Assembly (NCBI GenBank): GCA_017694275.1
Contig: JADINB010000013.1
Span: 1-7,106, forward strand
Length of the DNA stretch: 7,106 nt
From: Candidatus Egerieousia excrementavium
Lineage (GTDB): Bacteria; Bacteroidota; Bacteroidia; Bacteroidales; UBA932
Direction of reading: 5' to 3'
Shown: positions 1 to 6,235 of the stretch, piece by piece
Position numbering within the stretch: the stretch's first letter is position 1
Layout: each line of letters starts with the position of its first letter
The notes under the pieces: generated by a model
Told to the model about the DNA's origin: nothing
What the model saw: only the letters and a program-made list of their open reading frames with translations
Databases searched by the model: none
Translations under genes and position numbers: made by a program

Positions 1-1
1 T

Positions 2-988
2 GCAGGCAATCAGTCATTGCTTGAAGAGTTTGGAATTCCCATTGAAGGTGGCGGAAGAATTTTCCTCGAAGAGTGTGGGGAAAACGGATATACAATCGTA
101 TGTTTTGCAGATACACGGCATTTGCTGGCCCTTGTCGCAGTGTCCGATACAATAAAGCCGACTTCGGCAAATGCGGTGGCATCACTGCATAAGATGGGTA
201 TTGAGGTTTATATGCTTACGGGTGACAACAAGGCATCGGCAGCGGCAATGGCAGAGGAGGCAGGCATAAGACATTACTGTGCATCCATGCTTCCGGCAGA
301 AAAGGCTTCGTTTGTCAGAAAACTGCAGGATGAGGGACATGTCGTTGCAATGGCAGGAGACGGAATCAACGACAGTGCGGCCCTTGCCCAGGCTGATCTG
401 AGCATTGCAATGGGAAAGGGCAGCGACATTGCAATGGATACCGCAATGGTAACCATACTTTCATCAGACCTTACAAAGATTCCGCAGGCGGTAAGATTGT
501 CGCATCAGGTGATACGGACAGTGCATCAGAATCTGTTTTGGGCGTTTATTTACAACATTATAGCAATTCCGATAGCGGCAGGGGCGCTCTATCCGATAAA
601 CGGATTCCTTCTGAATCCGATGATAGGAGGCGCGGCAATGGCATTCAGCAGCGTAAGTGTCGTTGCCAACAGTCTGCGCCTTAGGAGAAAGAGAATATCA
701 GACAACCGTAAGACAGAGCCGGAAAACCGCTGCGGTGCCGGTTGTGAGTTGAACGGCAGTAACAGTACTAACAGTAAGAATATCATGAAACAGGAATTCA
801 AGGTAGAAGGCATGATGTGCAATCATTGCCGCACGCATGTGGAAAATGCGCTTAACAGCATTGAGGGTGTAACGGCAAAGGTAACCCTCGACCCTCCCGT
901 TGCTTCAGTCGAATCAGACAGAGAGATTTCAAAGGAGGAGCTGCAGAAGGTTATAACTGAAAAGGCCGGAGAATATACGCTGCTTTGA
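2..988 (+). CDS. copA: Cu(I)-exporting P1B-type ATPase with C-terminal HMA domain, C-terminal part (5' partial)
   Basis: This is the C-terminal 328 residues of an inner-membrane ATPase that pumps monovalent copper out of the cytoplasm. The frame is open to the left edge, so the true start and the phosphorylated DKTGT lie outside. Visible in order: the end of the nucleotide-binding domain (GNQSLLEEFG), TGDN (218-229), the hinge GDGIND (356-373), TM7 with the YN pair (551-556), and TM8 with M-A-F-S-S (638-652). YN in TM7 and Met plus Ser four residues on in TM8 are the known Cu(I) ligand set of the CopA subgroup. A polar linker of about 36 residues with CGAGC follows. Then comes a 68-residue HMA domain with GMMCNHC (CxxC at 818-829), which resembles a CopZ chaperone fused to the C-terminus. 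In many CopA proteins such domains are N-terminal. Silver may also be a substrate. The gene converges on the MFS gene. Confidence 0.93.
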   Translation, partial: AGNQSLLEEFGIPIEGGGRIFLEECGENGYTIVCFADTRHLLALVAVSDTIKPTSANAVASLHKMGIEVYMLTGDNKASAAAMAEEAGIRHYCASMLPAEKASFVRKLQDEGHVVAMAGDGINDSAALAQADLSIAMGKGSDIAMDTAMVTILSSDLTKIPQAVRLSHQVIRTVHQNLFWAFIYNIIAIPIAAGALYPINGFLLNPMIGGAAMAFSSVSVVANSLRLRRKRISDNRKTEPENRCGAGCELNGSNSTNSKNIMKQEFKVEGMMCNHCRTHVENALNSIEGVTAKVTLDPPVASVESDREISKEELQKVITEKAGEYTLL

Positions 989-1005
989 CAGGCATCTGGC
1001 TGATG

Positions 1006-1029
1006 ACCGTTACTGTACCCTGTTACGGT
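1006..1029. terminator. Imperfect hairpin between convergent genes, possible bidirectional terminator
   Basis: The arms ACCGTTAC (1006-1013) and GTTACGGT (1022-1029) pair with one central T-T mismatch around an 8-base loop. The hairpin lies 18 bases past the ATPase stop and overlaps the stop codon and last codons of the MFS gene. Neither strand has a U-tract after it, so it is not a canonical intrinsic terminator. The call rests on its position between two convergent 3' ends. Confidence 0.28.
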
Positions 1030-2206
1030 TGAAATGTGGGGTGCAGTAGAAACGGAAACCGAGCAGCGAAATGATTGCAAGGAAAGCCCCTGTCAGGTAT
1101 GCGATGGAGAATGACGAGACTTCTCCGATTATGCCTCCCATGACAAGTCCCAATCCAATGCCTATATCCCATGATGTGAGATAGGTGGATGTGGCTGTCC
1201 CCCTCTGGTTGTGCTGCCCGAGATTTACAAACATGGTGTTGAAGGCAGGGAACATGGTCCCGAATCCGGCCCCTAGCAGTACGGCTGTTGAAAAGAGCAG
1301 TATGCGGGCACCTTTTATGGAGTGTTCGGCTGCGCCTTCGCAGAAGAAGAGGCAGAAGAAGCAGAGTATGACAACATAGTAGGCAGCATGGATGACTTCG
1401 GTAATCTTTCCGTGGTCTACCTGTCTGCCGGAGAAAATTCTGGAGATGGCCATTCCGGCAGCCATGCATGTGAAAAAGAGCCCTGTCCCTCCGATGATGC
1501 CTATGTTTTTGGCATACATGGCAACATAGGTGGTTGTCATTCCATAGGGAATCGAGAGCAGGAGCAGGTCTATTCCAAGCGGAATGCCTTTCAGAAGTAT
1601 GAAACGGTCGAGCGAAATTGCGGCGCGCTGGATTATGGGGCGTTTTTTTGTCCGGACAAGTGCTGCACATATGAACCCTGTCATGCAGAAGCCCATTGCG
1701 CAAAGGAATATGAAGTCGAACGGGTAATGGTCATGCATGAAAAGCCCGGTCATCGGGCCGAGCGACATTGCGATATTGTTGGCAAGGCCATAATAGCCGA
1801 GCCCCTCTCCGCGCCGCGACGAGGGCATGATGTCTATTACGATAGTATTGCCCGCTACTGTTACAGTACCGAATGAGAGCCCGTGAACAATGCGCAGTGC
1901 GATGAACATTGTCACGGTGCCGCATACTACATATCCGCCGAAAATGAGGGTGAATATCCCGAAGGCAAGCAGATATAGCGGCTTTCTTTGGAAGCTGTCC
2001 AGCAGATAGCCCGAAAAGGGTCTGATGACAAGTGCGGCAACAGTGTAGCAGGCCAGTATGGCTCCGGTAGACCCGGTGCTTATGTTGAAACTTTCCACCA
2101 GGTAAAAGGGCAATACCGGCATGAGCAGATAAAATCCGAAATAGAGCAGAAAGTTTGCCGCCAGAATCAGGCAGTAACTCGGTGAGACAAGTCTGTCCTT
2201 GTTCAT
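1010..2206 (-). CDS. MFS transporter, DHA1-like (probable efflux pump)
   Basis: This is a 398-residue inner-membrane protein with about 12 hydrophobic segments, the normal size for the major facilitator superfamily. Motif A-like GYLLDSFQRKPLYL (residues 66-79) lies between TM2 and TM3. RIVHGLSFG (105-113) fits motif B, with its conserved Arg. GLANNIAMSLGPMTG (140-154) resembles motif C, the TM5 signature of drug/proton antiporters, which favours export over import. RGTATSTYLTSWDIGIGLG (335-353) resembles the second-half motif of AraJ/YfcJ-type efflux proteins. The substrate is unknown. The gene starts with ATG 26 bases after the AraC stop and has no strong Shine-Dalgarno sequence, so cotranscription with the regulator is likely. 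A role exporting a metallophore or a toxic compound is inference from context only. The MFS fold is near certain and export is moderately supported. Confidence 0.9.
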   Translation of the reverse strand: MNKDRLVSPSYCLILAANFLLYFGFYLLMPVLPFYLVESFNISTGSTGAILACYTVAALVIRPFSGYLLDSFQRKPLYLLAFGIFTLIFGGYVVCGTVTMFIALRIVHGLSFGTVTVAGNTIVIDIMPSSRRGEGLGYYGLANNIAMSLGPMTGLFMHDHYPFDFIFLCAMGFCMTGFICAALVRTKKRPIIQRAAISLDRFILLKGIPLGIDLLLLSIPYGMTTTYVAMYAKNIGIIGGTGLFFTCMAAGMAISRIFSGRQVDHGKITEVIHAAYYVVILCFFCLFFCEGAAEHSIKGARILLFSTAVLLGAGFGTMFPAFNTMFVNLGQHNQRGTATSTYLTSWDIGIGLGLVMGGIIGEVSSFSIAYLTGAFLAIISLLGFRFYCTPHFNRNRVQ

Positions 2207-2232
2207 ATGTGATATTTTTGGTTGTATGTCAG

Positions 2233-3141
2233 TTACTCTGCCATCTGGAGTTTTCTGTATTCGTTAGGAGTGTATCCTGCATGTCTTTTGAAAAGCCGGT
2301 TGAAATGTTGCGAGTATTGGAATCCCAGTTCATATGCAATCTGGCTTATTGTCTTGTCGCTGCCGGCAATCATCTCTTTTGCCACGTCTATCATCCTGTT
2401 CTGTATATATTCCTGTGCAGTCTTGCCGGTCTCCTTTTTTATGAGGTCTCCGAAGTAGTTGGGAGAGAGAAATACCTTGTCTGCAAAATACTTTACGGTG
2501 GGAAGCCCTTCCATACTTGTTCTCCTGTTGTCGAAATAGTCATCGAGCAGGGATTCGAACTTCTCCAGAATATCTCTGTTGGCGACTTTACGTGTATTGA
2601 ATTGCCTTTCATAAAAGCGCATGCAGTAATCCAATAACAACTGTATATTTCTTGCAATCAAGCGTTTGCTAAGTCTGTCGATAGAGTGGCCAAGTTCAAG
2701 TCTTATTTTTGCCAGGCAATCCATGAAAATTTCCTTTTCATCTTCAGAAATATGCAGAGCCTCATTGGATTTGTAGGAGAAAAATGAATATGTCTTTATT
2801 TCGGTCCCGAGCGAAGTCCCCTTTATGAGGTCGGGGTGGAAAAGTATTCCGTATGCCTTTGGCTTTATGCCTTCTGCCATTTCTATTTCTGTAACCTGTC
2901 CTGGAGCGAAACTGGTAATGGTCCCTTCCTGGTAGTCGTATGTCTGTTTTCCGTATCTTATGTCACCGCATTTTGTCTCTTTCAGATACAGGGCGTAAAC
3001 TCCGTAATTTATAGTGAAATGAGTCGGAATTTCCGATGCTTCCGACAAGTCAACCACACTTACGAGCGGATGCAGCGTTTCGAGGCCGAAAAGCCTGTTG
3101 TATTTGTCTACGGAATCGAGGTTTATAATGTTGTTGTCCAT
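2233..3141 (-). CDS. AraC-family transcriptional regulator
   Basis: This is a 302-residue cytoplasmic DNA-binding protein. The C-terminal 100 residues hold the two helix-turn-helix units of the AraC/XylS family. The first is around residues 216-240 (VKYFADKVFLSPNYFGDLIK). The second is around 264-290 (TISQIAYELGFQYSQHFNRL) and ends in the family signature FKRHAGYTPNEYRK. The N-terminal half (about 24-105) has the beta-rich pattern of a cupin-like sensor domain, for example YDYQEGTITSFAPGQV, as is common in Bacteroidetes AraC proteins. No ligand can be named. The ATG start is supported by a TAnnTTTG match about 25 bases upstream on this strand. The gene is divergent from the receptor operon and leads the MFS gene, so it probably controls both and perhaps itself. 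Confidence 0.93.
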   Translation of the reverse strand: MDNNIINLDSVDKYNRLFGLETLHPLVSVVDLSEASEIPTHFTINYGVYALYLKETKCGDIRYGKQTYDYQEGTITSFAPGQVTEIEMAEGIKPKAYGILFHPDLIKGTSLGTEIKTYSFFSYKSNEALHISEDEKEIFMDCLAKIRLELGHSIDRLSKRLIARNIQLLLDYCMRFYERQFNTRKVANRDILEKFESLLDDYFDNRRTSMEGLPTVKYFADKVFLSPNYFGDLIKKETGKTAQEYIQNRMIDVAKEMIAGSDKTISQIAYELGFQYSQHFNRLFKRHAGYTPNEYRKLQMAE

Positions 3142-3165
3142 AATGCCTGTTCAACTTCTTGCGCA

Positions 3166-3173
3166 CAAAATTA
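3166..3173 (-). promoter_or_regulatory. Candidate -7 element for the AraC-MFS unit
   Basis: On the minus strand this reads TAATTTTG, an exact match to the Bacteroidetes -7 consensus TAnnTTTG. It lies 24 bases before the AraC ATG, which implies a short leader of roughly 15-20 bases. I do not see a TTTG -33 element at the expected 19-21 base spacing, so the assignment rests on one element in AT-rich DNA. Confidence 0.4.
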
Positions 3174-3178
3174 ATTAT

Positions 3179-3229
3179 AAAATCCGATGCATAATGCTCC
3201 GATACCAAAATATACCGGATTTTGGATAC
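3179..3229. promoter_or_regulatory. Cluster of inverted and direct repeats, candidate AraC operator
   Basis: Several short repeats sit between the two divergent starts. AAAATCCG (3179-3186) and CGGATTTT (3216-3223) form a perfect 8-base inverted repeat. CCAAAA (3205-3210) and TTTTGG (3220-3225) form a second one with a 9-base spacer. TCCGAT occurs at 3183 and 3198, 15 bases apart. ATACC occurs at 3202 and 3212, one helical turn apart. They lie just upstream of the candidate AraC promoter and about 45-90 bases upstream of the receptor promoter, where an activator of the AraC family could act in both directions. AT-rich DNA gives some such repeats by chance. Confidence 0.35.
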
Positions 3230-3271
3230 AATCATCTGTAATATGTGTACAAGCAGCAGCTGGCGTTTCCA

Positions 3272-3279
3272 TACATTTG
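3272..3279 (+). promoter_or_regulatory. Candidate -7 element for the receptor operon
   Basis: TACATTTG matches the Bacteroidetes -7 consensus TAnnTTTG exactly, 21 bases before the receptor ATG, with a predicted leader of about 15 bases. The region 19-21 bases upstream (around 3247-3252) lacks TTTG. A weak -33 element would fit a promoter that depends on an activator such as the divergent AraC protein. That link is inference. Confidence 0.42.
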
Positions 3280-3300
3280 CAGTGTGAAAATTGACAAATT

Positions 3301-5247
3301 ATGAGAAAAAGCAGGTTTATAGTGTTGTTTTTTTTGTTTGGCTTCATCGGAGGCAGGTCTCAGATGCTGGCCATCAGTGATACAGACGCGGTGGTAGAGG
3401 TAGATGCAGTTTCGGATTCTGCCTCGGTTGCACGCGATTTTTCGCTTTCAGAAGCGGTCGTTACCGGTGCAAGGTATGAGACCGATATACGCCATCTGCC
3501 TATGACTGTTTCTGTGGTAGGCCGTCGCGTGCTGGAAGAGAGTCGTGAAAGTTCCATCTTGCCTGTACTGAATGCCTATGTTCCAGGTTTCTTTTCCACT
3601 TCAAGAGGAATGATGGGGTTTGGAGTATCTGACGGGGCATCCGGACAAATGTCTGTGCGTGGCATAGGCGGTCCGGTGCAGGCGGGGCTCCCTACTACAG
3701 GAATGCTGGTGCTGATAGATGGACATCCCCAGTATATGGGGCTTATGGGACATCCTGTTGCGGATGCCTATCAGACAATGATGACAGAGAGGGTGGAGGT
3801 CCTTCGTGGTCCGGCATCGGTGCTTTACGGCAGCAATGCAATGGGAGGAGTCATAAATATCGTAACCAGAAAAATGAATGAAGAGGGGGTGAGGACAGGT
3901 ATCAACATAGGTGCAGGTTCGTATGGTACATTTCAGAGCGAAGTCAACAACCGTGTGAGGAAAGGAGGTTTCAGCAGCGTTTTCACGGCTTCGTATAACC
4001 GTACCGACGGGCACCGCCGGAATATGGGTTTCGAGCAGTATGGCGGGTATCTGAAACTGGGATATGATTTTTCGGATAACTGGAAGTTGTGGTCAGATGT
4101 GAATATTACCCATTTCAATGCTGCAAATCCCGGAGCCGTGGACGATCCTTATATTGACAATGACCAGAGGATTACCAGGGGAATGGCCTCTGTCGCTCTT
4201 GAAAATGATTATGAAAGGACATCGGGAACGGTAAGCCTTTTTTATAATTGGGGTGACCATTGGATTAACGACGGGTATCAGGAGGGGGAACAGCCGCTGG
4301 ATTACAGGTTCAATTCCAATGACAGGATGTATGGCGTTTCGGTTTACCAGAGTGTGGAACTTTTTGCAGGTAACCGTATAACGGCAGGATTTGATTATTT
4401 CCATTTTGGAGGCAAGGCATGGAATGAATATATTACAGACGGCCATAAGGAGATTTCGGCAGACAAGGCTCTGGACGAATATGCAGGCTATGTAGATTTC
4501 CGTCAGAATATTGGCAGCTGGCTTACTGTCGATGCAGGAGTCAGGATAGACCATCATTCGCAGAGCGGGACCGAGGTTATCCCACAGGCAGGCCTGGCAT
4601 TCCACATGCCGGGCAGCGGAGAACTCAAGTTCATGGCAAGCAAAGGCTTCCGCAATCCTACAATTCGCGAGATGTACATGTTTCCGCCTCAGAATCCCGA
4701 TTTGCAGCCAGAAAGCCTTTGGAGTTATGAAATGTCATGGTCTCAGACGCTTTTCAAAGGCCGTCTCTACTATGGAGCCAATATATTCTATATAAATGGT
4801 GACAATATTATAATGAGGCTTCCGAATCCTGAAGGAAGCGGAATGTTGAACCAGAATTCCGGAGAGATAGAGAACTGGGGGGCCGAGTTGAGCCTGTCGT
4901 ATCGTTTCAATGAGGTGTGGAGTGCACAGACCAATTACAGCTGGCTGCATATGGAAAATCCGGTACTTGCCTCTCCGGAGCATAAATTTTATGCCGGAGC
5001 GGAGTTTTCAAAAGGAAAGTGGAACTGGTCGAGCGGCCTGCAATATGTCGCAGGGCTTTACACCGAACTTGAGACGGATACTACTGAAAATTTTGTGTTG
5101 TGGAATATAAATGGAAGCTATAGGGTTGTCGAATGGCTGTCGTTATACCTGAAAGGAGAAAACATTCTGGCTCAAAGATATGAAATAATGAAAGGCTACC
5201 CAATGCCGAAAGCTACATTTATGGGTGGAATTAATATAAATTTTTAA
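3301..5247 (+). CDS. TonB-dependent outer-membrane receptor (BtuB/CirA-like architecture)
   Basis: This is a 648-residue outer-membrane gated channel for energy-dependent uptake of a scarce ligand. Residues 1-20 form a signal peptide (MRKSR, then FIVLFFLFGFIGG). A short acidic stretch follows, then a TonB-box-like FSLSEAVVTG (47-56). The plug domain (about 60-190) includes MSVRGIGG, LIDGHPQYMGLMGHP and the family hallmark RGPASVLYGSNAMGGVINIV. The rest is a 22-strand-type barrel of alternating aromatic strands ending in GININF with a C-terminal Phe. It has no N-terminal carboxypeptidase-like extension and no SusD partner, so it is not a SusC glycan importer. Its size and form fit receptors for metal complexes, siderophores, cobalamin or haem, but the ligand is not readable. 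The plug has a Met/His cluster (residues 142-161). It is the first gene of a tight three-gene operon. Confidence 0.93.
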   Translation: MRKSRFIVLFFLFGFIGGRSQMLAISDTDAVVEVDAVSDSASVARDFSLSEAVVTGARYETDIRHLPMTVSVVGRRVLEESRESSILPVLNAYVPGFFSTSRGMMGFGVSDGASGQMSVRGIGGPVQAGLPTTGMLVLIDGHPQYMGLMGHPVADAYQTMMTERVEVLRGPASVLYGSNAMGGVINIVTRKMNEEGVRTGINIGAGSYGTFQSEVNNRVRKGGFSSVFTASYNRTDGHRRNMGFEQYGGYLKLGYDFSDNWKLWSDVNITHFNAANPGAVDDPYIDNDQRITRGMASVALENDYERTSGTVSLFYNWGDHWINDGYQEGEQPLDYRFNSNDRMYGVSVYQSVELFAGNRITAGFDYFHFGGKAWNEYITDGHKEISADKALDEYAGYVDFRQNIGSWLTVDAGVRIDHHSQSGTEVIPQAGLAFHMPGSGELKFMASKGFRNPTIREMYMFPPQNPDLQPESLWSYEMSWSQTLFKGRLYYGANIFYINGDNIIMRLPNPEGSGMLNQNSGEIENWGAELSLSYRFNEVWSAQTNYSWLHMENPVLASPEHKFYAGAEFSKGKWNWSSGLQYVAGLYTELETDTTENFVLWNINGSYRVVEWLSLYLKGENILAQRYEIMKGYPMPKATFMGGININF

Positions 5248-5269
5248 TGGCAATTTAATTTACAAGTGT

Positions 5270-6232
5270 ATGAAGAGACTGATAAGAAATTTGGCTTGCG
5301 CTATGCTTCTTTTTCCGTGGATTGCCACGGCAGATGCACAGACACCGGCACCATCTGCTAACGATACGGTGCCCAAGGTTTATATGTTCAAGGAGATTAC
5401 GCCTGAGAATCTTGTAAAGATTTATGATCATCTCGGCCGTAAGGCAACGGGAAAGGTTGCGGTAAAGCTTTCCACCGGAGAGCCGGGAGGACATAACTTC
5501 CTGCAGCCGGCATTGATAAAGGACCTGGTGCAGAAGGTCAACGGAACCATAGTGGAGTGCAATACCGCTTACGGCGGAGGGCGTGCGACTACGGCTGCGC
5601 ACAGGCAGGCTGCAAAAGACCACGGTTTTACAGCAATTGCAGATGTAGATATCATGGATGCCGACGGTGATGTACGTATACCTGTCAAGGGCGGAAAGCA
5701 TATAAGTTATGATATTGTCGGCTCGCATTTTCCAGACTATGATTTTGTCGTGGTCCTTTCCCATTTCAAGGGGCATGCAATGGCCGGCTTTGGCGGTGCG
5801 CTTAAAAACATATCGATAGGAATAGCCTCATCCAGAGGAAAGGTATGGATTCATTCTGCAGGTAAAAGTACGTCGGACTGGGGAAGCCCCAGACAGGAGG
5901 ACTGGCTCGAGACAATGGCAGAGGCGGCAAAGGCTGTAATGGATCACTGCGGAGACAATATCCTGTATATAAGCGTGGCCAACAATCTTTCAGTGGACTG
6001 TGACTGCGACTCTTCGCCGGAGGAGCCAAAGATGGGCGATATCGGAATACTTGCCTCATTGGATCCGGTCGCTCTTGACAAAGCCTGCACAGATCTTGTG
6101 CGCTCTTCAAAGGACCATGGCAAGATACATCTTGTCGAGCGCATAGATTCACGCAAGGGAATGCATACGCTCGAATATGCAGAGCAGTTGGGAATGGGCA
6201 GCCAGAAGTATGAACTTGTAGTATTGGATTAA
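5270..6232 (+). CDS. Exported DUF362-family protein without ferredoxin cysteines
   Basis: This is a 320-residue protein of unknown function, probably periplasmic. Residues 1-23 form a type I signal peptide with likely cleavage at ADA/Q. The DUF362 core is clear: VKLSTGEPGGHNFLQP (65-80), ECNTAYGGGR (96-105), SHFKGHAMAGFGGALKNISI (164-183), and VDCDCDSSPEEPKMGDIGIL (242-261) followed by ASLDPVALDKAC (262-273). Many DUF362 proteins carry a 4Fe-4S ferredoxin segment of closely spaced cysteines after the GGALKN block. Here that position reads GKVWIHSAGKSTSDWG and has none. The remaining cysteines are 97, 227, 244, 246 and 273, with C244-x-C246 flanked by Asp as a possible metal site. The gene starts 22 bases after the receptor stop and ends 3 bases before the permease, so it probably serves the same pathway. 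The family call is strong; the function is not known to me. Confidence 0.85.
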   Translation: MKRLIRNLACAMLLFPWIATADAQTPAPSANDTVPKVYMFKEITPENLVKIYDHLGRKATGKVAVKLSTGEPGGHNFLQPALIKDLVQKVNGTIVECNTAYGGGRATTAAHRQAAKDHGFTAIADVDIMDADGDVRIPVKGGKHISYDIVGSHFPDYDFVVVLSHFKGHAMAGFGGALKNISIGIASSRGKVWIHSAGKSTSDWGSPRQEDWLETMAEAAKAVMDHCGDNILYISVANNLSVDCDCDSSPEEPKMGDIGILASLDPVALDKACTDLVRSSKDHGKIHLVERIDSRKGMHTLEYAEQLGMGSQKYELVVLD

Positions 6233-6235
6233 CCT

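Noticed and set aside
17..19. TTG at 17 as the start codon of the ATPase fragment.
   Set aside because: The frame is open upstream to the window edge (codons from base 2 encode AGNQS), and GNQSL belongs to the conserved end of the nucleotide-binding domain, so the gene starts outside.
1322..1876. A 184-residue open frame on the plus strand, rich in Cys, His and Glu.
   Set aside because: It lies wholly antisense to the MFS gene, has no recognisable domain or hydrophobic pattern, and its composition follows from the opposite-strand membrane codons.
2213..2220. TATTTTTG on the plus strand, an exact TAnnTTTG match between the AraC and MFS genes.
   Set aside because: It would drive transcription antisense to the AraC gene. 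An 8-base pattern with two free positions in a T-rich gap is expected by chance.
2155..2637. A 160-residue open frame on the plus strand.
   Set aside because: It is antisense to the 3' end of the AraC gene and the start of the MFS gene. The AraC helix-turn-helix motifs on the other strand are unambiguous.
4093..4605. A 170-residue open frame on the minus strand inside the receptor gene.
   Set aside because: The receptor barrel frame is continuous and conserved through this region, and the minus-strand product shows no domain.
3301..5247. A SusC-type glycan importer.
   Set aside because: The protein is only 648 residues, lacks the N-terminal carboxypeptidase-like domain, and is followed by a DUF362 gene and not by a SusD lipoprotein.
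5297..5299. Cys10 of the DUF362 protein as a lipoprotein acylation site (NLAC).
   Set aside because: It lies at residue 10, before the hydrophobic core, and the -3 residue is Asn. The later ADA/Q site is a normal signal peptidase I cleavage site.
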